The notes: generated by a model not told the origin, from the letters alone. Counted from the first letter of the stretch, positions 1-6,143 are shown. The stretch: 10,654 nucleotides of DNA from an uncultured Clostridia bacterium (GCA_934271735.1 CAKQSB010000025.1:1-10654), one strand, 5' to 3'. Numbers and translations: made by a program.

Positions 1-401
1 CGCCGCGAGCATAACGCCGCAAGCTCGGGCGAGCGGAACTGCTCTATCGTCATCATTTTACGGAAGCGGCTTATAGTCTCGTTGTGCAGAGAATACTCGA
101 AAATTTGCCTTACTTTTTCAAAAAGAGCCTCCTCCGTTATCTCGGTGAAAACGGGAATATCCTGAGCTGAATTCTGCACGTGAATATTCACTTTATCGGT
201 ATCGGCTTCGTATTGCTTTGCCGTAGCATCTACAATCGCATCGAAAATCGCCTGTTTGCTCGGGTAGTGATTATAAAGCGAGGGCGCTTTTATACCTACT
301 GCCTGTGCAATTTCTCCCACGCTTACCGAATCATATCCCTGAGCAGCGAAAAGCTCAAGTGCTTTGTCTAAAATCTTCTTTTTTGTGTCCTCTTGTTTCA
401 T
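1..401 (-). CDS. TetR/AcrR-family transcriptional regulator, N-terminal part (runs off the left edge)
   Basis: The frame opens at the ATG at 401-399 and stays open to the window edge, giving 133 codons; the C-terminus is missing. The first 55 or so residues form a typical TetR helix-turn-helix domain: residues 1-20 include the KKKILDKALELFAAQGYD helix, followed by VSVGEIAQAVGIKAPSLYNHYPSKQAIFDAIV. These proteins bind palindromic operators as dimers and release DNA when the C-terminal domain binds a ligand. The ligand-binding domain here is only partly visible (residues 56-133) and does not reveal the ligand. A consensus promoter and an 8+8 palindrome lie just upstream, which points to autoregulation. 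There is no clear Shine-Dalgarno before this ATG; GGCG is the best purine-rich match. No divergently transcribed partner gene is visible, so any other target must lie beyond the left edge or elsewhere. The family call is firm; the target is unknown. Confidence 0.9.
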   Translation of the reverse strand, partial: MKQEDTKKKILDKALELFAAQGYDSVSVGEIAQAVGIKAPSLYNHYPSKQAIFDAIVDATAKQYEADTDKVNIHVQNSAQDIPVFTEITEEALFEKVRQIFEYSLHNETISRFRKMMTIEQFRSPELAALCSR

Positions 402-410
402 AACTGCGCC

Positions 411-434
411 ATACTAACTAATATTCGTTAGTAT
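411..434. promoter_or_regulatory. Palindromic operator, probable TetR autoregulatory site
   Basis: ATACTAAC (411-418) and GTTAGTAT (427-434) are perfect inverted repeats separated by 8 bases. The palindrome lies directly after the -10 box and covers the predicted transcription start, so a bound dimer would block the promoter. The position, symmetry and roughly 24-base span fit TetR-family operators in general. The link to the adjacent regulator is inferred from proximity. Confidence 0.7.
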
Positions 435-435
435 A

Positions 436-464
436 AGTATAGGCCAACGACGGATATTTGTCAA
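436..464 (-). promoter_or_regulatory. Sigma-A-type promoter of the TetR gene
   Basis: On the minus strand, TTGACA at 464-459 is a perfect -35 box. It is followed after exactly 17 bases by TATACT at 441-436 as the -10 box. Transcription should start near 429, inside the palindrome described in the next entry and about 28 bases upstream of the ATG. The match to consensus and the spacing make this one of the best promoters in the window. Confidence 0.8.
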
Positions 465-515
465 GTATTTTTGAGAGTATTCTTTACTTGATGTTTAATC
501 GTTGCTTTTTTACTG

Positions 516-812
516 CGCGACGGAATAGCGATTTGCTCGACCCCTTTCTTTTTACAAATTTTCGGCAAAACGCGTCACCGCGACGCGGCGCGCAAAAAAA
601 ACATATACAAAAGAAGAAAGCGCGCCGTCAGTGGCGGCGACAGCCGGGCAGCAGTTCCAAACCGGATAAACCGATCGCAAATGAAAAAGGACAAAATAAA
701 AGACCGAACGTATTACATTCAATACGACCGGTCTGATTTGGAGCTACCGGCAAGACTTGTAAGGAGCGGGACAATGCGTACGCTTGTTGTTTTATCATTG
801 TTTATTTTGTCT
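516..812. repeat. Array unit 1
   Basis: The left part is of the type shared with unit 3 (GATTTGCTCGAC, then CGGCAAAACGCGTCACC). It carries the GC-stem hairpin (arms 586-593 and 620-627), a terminator copy (693-734) and a tRNA-like 3' fragment (about 739-761). A Shine-Dalgarno AAGGAG at 761-766 is followed 7 bases later by the ATG at 774. That ATG opens a 28-codon frame (774-860) which runs into unit 2 and reads MRTLVVLSLFIL, then SRDGIAIVRTRKLVFP. I do not claim this peptide is made. Confidence 0.8.
693..734 (-). terminator. Terminator copy in unit 1
   Basis: On the minus strand, AGACCGGTCGTATT and AATACGTTCGGTCT (hairpin 734-701) form a 14-base stem with one G-U and one T-T mismatch around a 6-base loop. 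TTTATTTT follows. It duplicates the tRNA-Thr terminator but lies about 1 kb further downstream. Confidence 0.65.
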
Positions 813-1120
813 CGCGACGGAATAGCGATTGTTCGGACACGCAAACTCGTTTTTCCCTGAAAGTAAAAGTCCGCAATCGCGTCACCGCGACGCGGCGCGC
901 AAAAAAAACATATACAAAAGAAGAAAGCGCGCCGTCGTCGACGGCGACAGCCGGGCAGCAGCTCCGAATCGGATAAACCGATCGCAAATGAAAAAAGGAC
1001 AAAATAAAAGACCGAACGTAATACATACAATACGATCGGTCTGATTTGGAGCTACCGGCAAGACTTGTAAGGAGCGGGACAATGTGTACGCTTGTTGTTT
1101 TATCATCGTTTATTTTGTCT
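813..1120. repeat. Array unit 2
   Basis: This unit is almost identical to unit 4. It has the GC-stem hairpin (arms 893-900 and 927-934, 26-base loop), a second symmetrical stem GCCGTC/GACGGC (931-945), a terminator copy (1001-1042) and a tRNA-like 3' fragment (about 1047-1069). AAGGAG at 1069-1074 lies 7 bases before the ATG at 1082. Here the downstream frame continues into the altered unit 3 and stays open to 1297 (71 codons), with a tail unrelated to the 28-residue versions. Confidence 0.8.
1001..1042 (-). terminator. Terminator copy in unit 2
   Basis: This is the same hairpin as in the other units (1042-1009), followed by TTTATTTT. One base change turns a G-U pair into A-T and another adds a mismatch near the loop. 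The structure as a whole is preserved. Confidence 0.65.
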
Positions 1121-1253
1121 CGCGACGGAATAGCGATTTGCTCGACAAAAATATTATATATTCATTCGGCAAATAGCGTCACCTCATCGAAGCAAAGCCT
1201 CTTTGTTCGCCGTTTTTTTGAAACGGCTTCACCTTACAACTTGCTTCTCCTCT

Positions 1254-1290
1254 TTCCGAAAACGCCTTCGTTTTCGGAAGTCTTTTCGTA
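1254..1290 (+). terminator. Possible plus-strand terminator inside unit 3
   Basis: TTCCGAAAACG and CGTTTTCGGAA form a perfect 11-base stem around the loop CCTT (1254-1279). The T-rich but interrupted GTCTTTTCGTATTCTT follows on the plus strand. It could end a plus-strand transcript entering from unit 2. The interrupted U-tract makes the call weak; it may simply be a stable hairpin. Confidence 0.4.
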
Positions 1291-1406
1291 TTCTTAACAA
1301 TTCCGAGGTTATTCTCTTTATTTATGTAAATTCAAGCGCCGTCGGTGGCGGTGATAGCCGGGCAGCAGCTCCAAATCGGATAAACCGATCGCAAATGAAA
1401 AAGGAC

Positions 1407-1448
1407 AAAATAAAAGACCGAACGTATTACATACAATACGACCGGTCT
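1407..1448 (-). terminator. Terminator copy in unit 3
   Basis: The hairpin arms at 1448-1435 and 1428-1415 match the tRNA-Thr terminator base for base in the stem, and TTTATTTT follows on the minus strand. Confidence 0.65.
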
Positions 1449-1526
1449 GATTTGGAGCTACCGGCAAGACTTGTAAGGAGCGAGACAATGTGTACGCTTG
1501 TTGTTTTATCATTGTTTATTTTGTCT

Positions 1527-1759
1527 CGCGACGGAATAGCGATTGTTCGGACACGCAAACTCGTTTTTCCCTGAAAGTAAAAGTCCGCAATCGCGTCACC
1601 GCGACGCGGCGCGCAAAAAAAACATATACAAAAGAAGAAAGCGCGCCGTCGTCGACGGCGACAGCCGGGCAGCAGCTCCGAATCGGATATACCGATCGCA
1701 AAAGAAAAAGGACAAAATAAAAGACCGAACGTATTACATACAATACGACCGGTCTGATT
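1527..1759. repeat. Array unit 4, abutting the tRNA-Thr gene
   Basis: This unit is identical to unit 2 up to about 1689. It then carries point differences, including GGATATACC for GGATAAACC and AAAAG for AAATG. The GC-stem hairpin has arms at 1607-1614 and 1641-1648. Its final part is the true tRNA-Thr terminator and the CCA-proximal flank, so this unit shows what the tRNA-like fragments in units 1-3 derive from. Confidence 0.8.
1714..1755 (-). terminator. Intrinsic terminator of tRNA-Thr
   Basis: The hairpin begins 4 bases after the encoded CCA. The arms 1755-1742 and 1735-1722 pair with a 6-base loop, and TTTATTTT follows. Its position right behind the tRNA makes it the working terminator. 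The three copies further downstream would catch any read-through. Confidence 0.8.
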
Positions 1760-1835
1760 TGGAGCTACTGGCCGGACTTGAACCGGCGACCTGCTGATTA
1801 CGAATCAGCTGCTCTACCGACTGAGCCACAGTAGC
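1760..1835 (-). tRNA. tRNA-Thr, anticodon CGU
   Basis: The minus strand folds into a complete cloverleaf of 76 bases including an encoded CCA (1762-1760). The 7-base acceptor stem GCTACTG/CAGTAGC pairs perfectly. The D arm is GCTC...GAGC, the anticodon arm GCTGA-TTCGTAA-TCAGC, the variable loop has 5 bases, and the T arm is GCCGG-TTCAAGT-CCGGC. Loop positions 34-36 are CGT, which reads ACG codons. The discriminator base is U. A promoter lies 27 bases upstream and a terminator follows at once, so it is a single-gene unit. Its 3' end recurs in degenerate form in the neighbouring array, which suggests that tRNA duplication or site-specific recombination shaped this flank. Confidence 0.97.
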
Positions 1836-1868
1836 GACAAAAACAAAGCTTTCAAACTTTGCTTATGT

Positions 1869-1897
1869 ATTATAACACAATAAAGAACAATAAGCAA
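1869..1897 (-). promoter_or_regulatory. Promoter of tRNA-Thr
   Basis: A perfect -10 box TATAAT (1874-1869) is preceded after 17 bases by TTGCTT (1897-1892). The predicted start near 1862 leaves a short 5' leader before the mature tRNA end at 1835. The remaining sequence up to the terminator at 2032 is AT-rich and shows no gene. Confidence 0.75.
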
Positions 1898-2031
1898 CAA
1901 TTTTTCGGTGATATTTTTTTTTTTGTAAATTTTTTTATCATATCGAACAACAAAGCGTAAAACAGAATTTGTTACTTATCGTCATTATTCCGGTTTTAAG
2001 CTACTGCCCGCCCGTGATGATTTTACGCAAT

Positions 2032-2077
2032 AAAAAGCCGCCTAATGTGTCGTTAATCGACCTATAGGCGGCTTTTT
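2032..2077 (-). terminator. Strong intrinsic terminator after the veg-like gene
   Basis: AGCCGCCTA and TAGGCGGCT pair perfectly, flanked by A5 on one side and T5 on the other, so the hairpin works in both directions. A nested stem GTCG/CGAC sits in the long loop. It lies 30 bases after the stop codon at 2107 and closes the malQ-to-veg transcription unit before the tRNA promoter. Confidence 0.9.
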
Positions 2078-2106
2078 ATAAGGTAATTTGTATTCTCGGC
2101 AAAAGT

Positions 2107-2352
2107 TTATCTCGGTTTATATCGCCTTATTACGACGTTTCCGCAACACACTTCCGAATAGGAAAAACTTGTTTTGCCGTTGAATTCCCCGTAAGGAGAG
2201 ACTGTAAACAACGCGGGATAAACGTTGGTTATTCTGCCTTTATATGAAACGTATTTATTTCTGCCGAGATTCACTTTGACGTTCACGTCCTCGTTAAGAC
2301 ATTTTTCTATCGCTCTTTTTACCGTTCCGATATTCGCGCTCGATTTTATCAT
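2107..2352 (-). CDS. veg: Veg-family protein
   Basis: This 81-residue protein resembles Veg (DUF1021) of Bacillota, a small basic protein with an SH3-like beta-barrel fold. The recognisable order is an N-terminal helix (IGTVKRAIEKCLNEDVNVKV), then GRNKYVSYKGRITNVYPALFTV, then the F-S-Y-S-E motif and a short terminal strand GNVVIRRY. B. subtilis Veg promotes biofilm matrix expression, but the role outside Bacillus is unclear. The length is normal for the family. The ATG at 2352 is the only usable start: no upstream in-frame start exists and no Shine-Dalgarno sequence is visible. A perfect 12-base palindrome CGATAATTATCG (2354-2365) abuts the start. The gene follows the YhaN-like gene by 87 bases and precedes a strong terminator, so it is probably the last gene of that unit. 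The family call is good but not certain at this length. Confidence 0.8.
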   Translation of the reverse strand: MIKSSANIGTVKRAIEKCLNEDVNVKVNLGRNKYVSYKGRITNVYPALFTVSPYGEFNGKTSFSYSEVCCGNVVIRRYKPR

Positions 2353-2353
2353 A

Positions 2354-2365
2354 CGATAATTATCG
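2354..2365. promoter_or_regulatory. Palindrome directly before the veg start codon
   Basis: CGATAATTATCG is a perfect 12-base palindrome ending one base before the ATG. On the minus strand it includes GATAAT, a plausible -10 box exactly 6 bases before the start codon. The best -35 match at proper spacing is poor (GTTTAA). It may be an operator, a weak promoter, or chance in AT-rich DNA. Confidence 0.35.
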
Positions 2366-2439
2366 ACAAGCTTTTGCCCGTTTAAACGTTACTATCGTGA
2401 AAATTTTCTTACGCGCCGCGTTTTATCGGTTAAAGTAAA

Positions 2440-5010
2440 TTAAAGCAATCTTCTGCTTTCGTGACAACAAAAGTAAATAATCTGCTCGTTTTTCGCTATT
2501 TCTTTTAAAAACTCCGTAACTTTTGCGATGTGTTCCTTATCGAGATTGACGAACGGATCGTCCATAATAAGAAACGGTTTTTCATCGCCGAAAGCGTTTT
2601 CGATAAGGCTCAGTCTGAAACAAAGCGACAGAATGCAACGCTGCCCGGAGCTTAAATGCTTGTCGTCCCTTATCTCCCCGCCGGACTCGAAAAATATTCT
2701 GAAATCCTTGTTCATAACGATTTTTTCGCCCAGAGCCTTTTCGAGCGGCAAGGAATATTTAACGAACGCGTCTTTCACGGGCGCGACGTATTTCTGCTGA
2801 AGTTTTTCGTCCGCGGCTTTGAGATACACTTCCGCCAAAGCTATAATTTCGCGTTTTTCGTTATACGTTTTAAGGTTTTCTTCCGCTATCGCGAGTTTGT
2901 TCTTGTTTTCCGACAAAGTTTCGTAAACCGACTCCGCGGCGGATATCTCGCTTCTCTTGACGGCAATCGCCCTTTGGCATAAATTAAACCGTGAAGAAAG
3001 CTCGTCGGTAGACAAAACTTCTCCCGTCGGCTCGACGGCAAGATTGTTTTTTTCGCGATAATCCGCGGCGGTATTTTTAAGGCGAACGCACTCGTTTTTT
3101 AACCTTAAAATATTAGATAAGTCCGCCTCTAAGTTCTTTAACTGCTTTTTTTCGTCGTCATTGACGAGTAAACCATAACGATTGAAAAACGCCGAGATCT
3201 CCTTTTTCGCTTCCAGTTCTTCGGCTTCCGCCGCCTTATATTTTTTAGCGGCTTCGCTTTGCTCATCGAAAAGCCTTCTGTACTCCGCGACCATATTTTT
3301 GAGCCTGAAAAACTCGTTTTCGAGATCGTTTTCGTCCGCGTCGCCCAAGAATCTCGAAAGGAAATTTCTGACCGATTCGGTAGCTTTCAGAACTTGTTCG
3401 GACTTCTCCGCAAGCATTTTTCTTCTCGACGCCGATTCGTTTTTAAGTATAAAATATTCGTCCGCTTCGGCTTTGAATTTAGCGTAATCGAACATCACTC
3501 CGTTTCTCGAATAGTAACCAAACGGAACGAGTATCTCACGCAAATTTTCGCCCGCCAGATCGACGTCGGCTCTTATTTTAGCCATACTTTCGGTGTTATC
3601 CTGCGTTTTCTTGCGGTTTTTATTTCCGTTTACGATTAAAACCACGCTCAACGCCAAGCCGATAAGACCGACCGCCGCCGCTATGTACCCCACCGTGGCG
3701 ATATTGCCTCCGACCGCGAACGCAAGGATAAGCCCCGCGACCAGAATCGCAAACGAAACGATAGCCGAAACAATCGCAAAGCCGCCGCTTTTCTTTTCGT
3801 TCCGGCAGCTCTGCGCGGGCGCGATGGCAATGCTTTGCCGATATATTTCTTCTTTTTCCCTGAAGTTTTCGGCGGCACGTTCGGCGTTTTCAAGCGCCGC
3901 ACTTAAATTTATGTCTCTGAATTTTTTATCGAGTTCGGTCTCGCGCGCGTTTTCCTTTCCTTTTAAATTTTCGATTTCGTTCTTTCTTAACGTTATCTCG
4001 CTTATGGTGGAATTAAGTTTTCTGAAAGCGTCGTCGGAAGGCGTTCCGCCCGCAAAAGTCTGCGTATAAGCTTGTAAACGGACTTTTTTATCTTCCGCAA
4101 AAACAAGAGATTCCCTTTTTGCGCGAAGCTTTTCGACAGTCGAAACAAGCTCGTCCGTCCGCGCGATTTCTTTTTCGTCGGGAATTCCTCTCGGATATTT
4201 TTCGGCGTAAGCCTTAAGCTCGGCGAGCTTTCCATCTTCGTCGGCTTTGAGCTTCCGATAGGTTTTCCACTTTTCGATTTCCACGTTTTTAGACGAGGCT
4301 TCCTTAAGCTTAACCGAAAGCTCCTTTTCGGTTTCGGTAAGCTTTTTTAGTTCCGCATAATAATTTTCGAGCGCAAGACCTTCCTTTTCTATGTTCTCGA
4401 TTTTGGTTTTCAAATCGGAAATTTCGGCTTTCGCGTTGGATATAAGGTCGTTATTGCCCTTTGCCGCCCTGTATTTTTTCCTCGCCGCTTCGAGCTTTGA
4501 AAGAGCGTCTTCGTAACTCACCCCGTCGGAATCGGTAACGAATTCGCCCAGAAGTCCGTTTATTGTACCCGTGGACGAAATATCCGCAATTTCGGAATCG
4601 ATAAAAAGCGTTCTTACAAACGACTCCTCGTCAAGCCCTAAGACTTTAAGTCCGGGAACGGGATCGAGTTCGCTTGTCGGCACAGAATTTTTATAAATCT
4701 TACATTCGTCGTCGAGATCGCTTTTCTTTCCGAAAAAACGCTCGATGCGGTAATTATCGCCGTTATATTCGAAATCGAGACTGCCGCCGAACTTTCCGCC
4801 GTTGAACGGATAAAATTTTCGCCTGTCGTTGAACTCCTTACCGTTCGAACGGTAAGGCGCAAGCCCGTAAAACATAGCTTTTATAAACGAGGCGAGCGTG
4901 GTTTTGCCGAACCCGTTGTTTTCGAAAACCTCGTTTATTCCGCCGCCGAAAGTCTTATCGAAACCGCTGATTTTTCCGTAGTTTTCAACGTGAATTTTTA
5001 ATATTCTCAT
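2440..5010 (-). CDS. YhaN-like coiled-coil AAA/ABC ATPase, Rad50/SbcC-related, with a central membrane hairpin
   Basis: This 856-residue protein has split ATPase halves at its ends. The N-terminal half holds a P-loop ENNGFGKT (30-37). The C-terminal half holds signature LSSGQ (786-790), Walker B FLIMDDP (813-819), D-loop NLD (822-824) and switch histidine H850. Long heptad-like coiled coils span about 165-400 and 515-745. Between them, two hydrophobic segments (about 409-434 and 436-461) with a basic loop after them replace the CxxC zinc hook of Rad50. That layout is known from YhaN and suggests a membrane-tethered partner of a DNA nuclease. Two motif oddities appear: E30 stands where the first P-loop glycine is usual, and S139 stands near the expected Q-loop glutamine; both may be normal for this subfamily. 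The start overlaps the upstream nuclease gene in ATGA and has a strong GGGGAGGG site. The role in DNA end processing or repair is inferred from the family. Confidence 0.85.
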   Translation of the reverse strand: MRILKIHVENYGKISGFDKTFGGGINEVFENNGFGKTTLASFIKAMFYGLAPYRSNGKEFNDRRKFYPFNGGKFGGSLDFEYNGDNYRIERFFGKKSDLDDECKIYKNSVPTSELDPVPGLKVLGLDEESFVRTLFIDSEIADISSTGTINGLLGEFVTDSDGVSYEDALSKLEAARKKYRAAKGNNDLISNAKAEISDLKTKIENIEKEGLALENYYAELKKLTETEKELSVKLKEASSKNVEIEKWKTYRKLKADEDGKLAELKAYAEKYPRGIPDEKEIARTDELVSTVEKLRAKRESLVFAEDKKVRLQAYTQTFAGGTPSDDAFRKLNSTISEITLRKNEIENLKGKENARETELDKKFRDINLSAALENAERAAENFREKEEIYRQSIAIAPAQSCRNEKKSGGFAIVSAIVSFAILVAGLILAFAVGGNIATVGYIAAAVGLIGLALSVVLIVNGNKNRKKTQDNTESMAKIRADVDLAGENLREILVPFGYYSRNGVMFDYAKFKAEADEYFILKNESASRRKMLAEKSEQVLKATESVRNFLSRFLGDADENDLENEFFRLKNMVAEYRRLFDEQSEAAKKYKAAEAEELEAKKEISAFFNRYGLLVNDDEKKQLKNLEADLSNILRLKNECVRLKNTAADYREKNNLAVEPTGEVLSTDELSSRFNLCQRAIAVKRSEISAAESVYETLSENKNKLAIAEENLKTYNEKREIIALAEVYLKAADEKLQQKYVAPVKDAFVKYSLPLEKALGEKIVMNKDFRIFFESGGEIRDDKHLSSGQRCILSLCFRLSLIENAFGDEKPFLIMDDPFVNLDKEHIAKVTEFLKEIAKNEQIIYFCCHESRRLL

Positions 5011-6068
5011 ACGTCGATTTCCCTCCCCGAAAGAGCTTTAATCCCAACGGAAATGACCTTTCTTTTAACCTCGTCCGTTTCCGGACTTGCAAGAACCTGT
5101 CTTATAAACTCGCCTTTCAAAGAATTATCGCCCGCGATTTTATCGAAATCGAACTTCCGGAGAGTTTCGTCCTTAACCGAAACGAAATAAAAATCGCCTT
5201 TTAAAAGTCTTTCGGTTTCTGCAGCAAGCCCGTCGCCGTCGAAAGAGATTTCGCCTTTCAAAACTATTCTTAAAATGTCGTTTCTGTCCGCGGAAATACT
5301 TTCGCGAACGATTTTATAGGCTTCGTATTCGCCGTTCGCCGCGGAGACGTCCACGACAAACTCGTCGATTTTCCGCACCGAATTTTCTATAAATTCGGAG
5401 GTAATTTTTCCGCCGTCGGTATCGACAAGGTAAAAGCCTTTCGCGCCCGTTTCGTCGAAACCGCGCCCCTCGAGACAACCGGAGTACGCGTAAACGCCGC
5501 GCTCGTCTATCCGCCCGCGGCTCGCGTAGTGAATATGCCCGAGCGCAAGATAATCGATATTTTTGTCCTTAAGCCTTGCAATATTTATCTTGCCGTCGCC
5601 GACGGACTCGCTTTTCTGCCCGTGTAAAAGTACGACGTTTATTTTCGACGGATCAAGCGATAAGGACGAATAAAACGACGTGCAGTTTTCGGGCGCGATC
5701 TCGATTCCGCTGAAAACGACGTCGCCGTAAGTATAGCTCGTCCACTCCTTGGAAAAGGTTTTCAGATTGTCATAGCTTTCAGAGTAGGATTCGAGATTGT
5801 CGTGATTGCCGCGAAGATAAAGAAAATCCACGTCGGGATTATTCCTCACTACGCTGTAGAAAAACTCTTTATCTTTTTTAAGCGGCCTGTCGCCGTCGAA
5901 AACGTCGCCGCAAAGCAAAATAACTTTCGCGCCGAACACCCGCGCCTTTTCGACCATATTTTTAAACGCCGCACGCACCTCTGCTTTTCTCTCTTCCGTT
6001 TTTTCGGGCGGAAGCTTGGCTTCTATTTTCGAGCCGAGGTGAATGTCGGCGGTATGAATGAATTTCAT
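5007..6068 (-). CDS. YhaO/SbcD-like metallophosphoesterase (DNA repair exonuclease family)
   Basis: This 353-residue protein carries the full set of calcineurin-like phosphoesterase motifs in the Mre11/SbcD order: D8-x-H10 (HTADIHLG), G54-D55 (LLCGDVFDGDRP), N88-H89 (RGNHD), H149 (LLHG) and H178-x-H180 (ALGHIH). The conserved YSGCLEGRGFDETGAKG block follows at 195-210. These residues bind two metal ions, normally manganese, and cut DNA ends. The C-terminal domain (about 230-353) is not a clear match to E. coli SbcD; the size and the partner fit YhaO better. It starts at the ATG at 6068 with GGAGAG about 8 bases upstream. Its stop overlaps the YhaN-like start by 4 bases, so the two are translationally coupled and likely form one complex. 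It follows malQ by 75 bases with no terminator between, so it is probably cotranscribed with it. Confidence 0.88.
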   Translation of the reverse strand: MKFIHTADIHLGSKIEAKLPPEKTEERKAEVRAAFKNMVEKARVFGAKVILLCGDVFDGDRPLKKDKEFFYSVVRNNPDVDFLYLRGNHDNLESYSESYDNLKTFSKEWTSYTYGDVVFSGIEIAPENCTSFYSSLSLDPSKINVVLLHGQKSESVGDGKINIARLKDKNIDYLALGHIHYASRGRIDERGVYAYSGCLEGRGFDETGAKGFYLVDTDGGKITSEFIENSVRKIDEFVVDVSAANGEYEAYKIVRESISADRNDILRIVLKGEISFDGDGLAAETERLLKGDFYFVSVKDETLRKFDFDKIAGDNSLKGEFIRQVLASPETDEVKRKVISVGIKALSGREIDV

Positions 6069-6143
6069 ATGCTTTCTCTCCGTGCTGTTGCTGTTTTTTA
6101 TTTCCGTTACCGTTTAAAGCCTTACCGTATTATTATCGAAAAT

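Larger units (their letters stand above)
1121..1526. repeat. Array unit 3, mosaic, with a replaced or inserted segment
   Basis: The unit starts and ends like its neighbours, but about 1147-1335 does not match them apart from a short CGGCAAA...GCGTCACC stretch shared with unit 1. The A-rich-loop hairpin is gone. In its place are two other hairpins, GCCGTTT/AAACGGC (1209-1227) and an 11-base perfect stem with a CCTT loop (1254-1279). Homology resumes at about 1336. The terminator copy is at 1407-1448 and the tRNA-like fragment at about 1453-1475. AAGGAG (1475-1480) precedes the ATG at 1488, whose 28-codon frame (1488-1574) reads MCTLVVLSLFIL and onward. Confidence 0.75.
488..1759. repeat. Tandem array of four tRNA-Thr-flank repeat units
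   Basis: The same block recurs four times; the shared start motif CGCGACGGAATAGCG lies at 516, 813, 1121 and 1527, giving periods of 297, 308 and 406 bases. Read on the plus strand, a full unit has five parts: (i) this start; (ii) a GC-rich hairpin with an A-rich loop; (iii) a TCGG-ATAAA-CCGA stretch and an A-rich stretch; (iv) an inverted repeat that is an intrinsic terminator on the minus strand; (v) a piece matching the tRNA-Thr 3' end, then AAGGAG, an ATG and a T-rich stretch. The fourth unit runs into the real tRNA at 1760. Bases 778-975 and 1492-1689 are identical over 198 bases, so at least one duplication is recent. A diverged trace of the T-rich stretch is visible at 488-515. No long protein-coding gene is supported anywhere in this region. 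Confidence 0.9.

Noticed and set aside
739..769. tRNA-like fragments in units 1-3 as extra tRNA genes
   Set aside because: Only the 3' acceptor side and part of the T arm are present. No anticodon or D arm precedes them, so they cannot fold as tRNAs.
488..1759. CRISPR array
   Set aside because: The units are about 300-400 bases long and are similar throughout, without short repeats separated by unique spacers, and no cas gene is nearby.
458..1797. Several overlapping reading frames of 60-120 codons on both strands within the repeat array
   Set aside because: They recur in different frames simply because the DNA repeats, run through the terminator hairpins and the tRNA-like fragments, and show no recognisable domain. 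One reads straight through the antisense of the tRNA.
3593..4069. 158-codon plus-strand reading frame and similar ones inside the YhaN-like gene
   Set aside because: These mirror the real minus-strand coding sequence, whose N- and C-terminal ATPase motifs require the full 856-residue frame.
2440..5010. Rad50/SbcC proper, with a zinc hook
   Set aside because: No CxxC occurs at the coiled-coil tip; a two-helix membrane insert is there instead, which fits YhaN-type proteins better.
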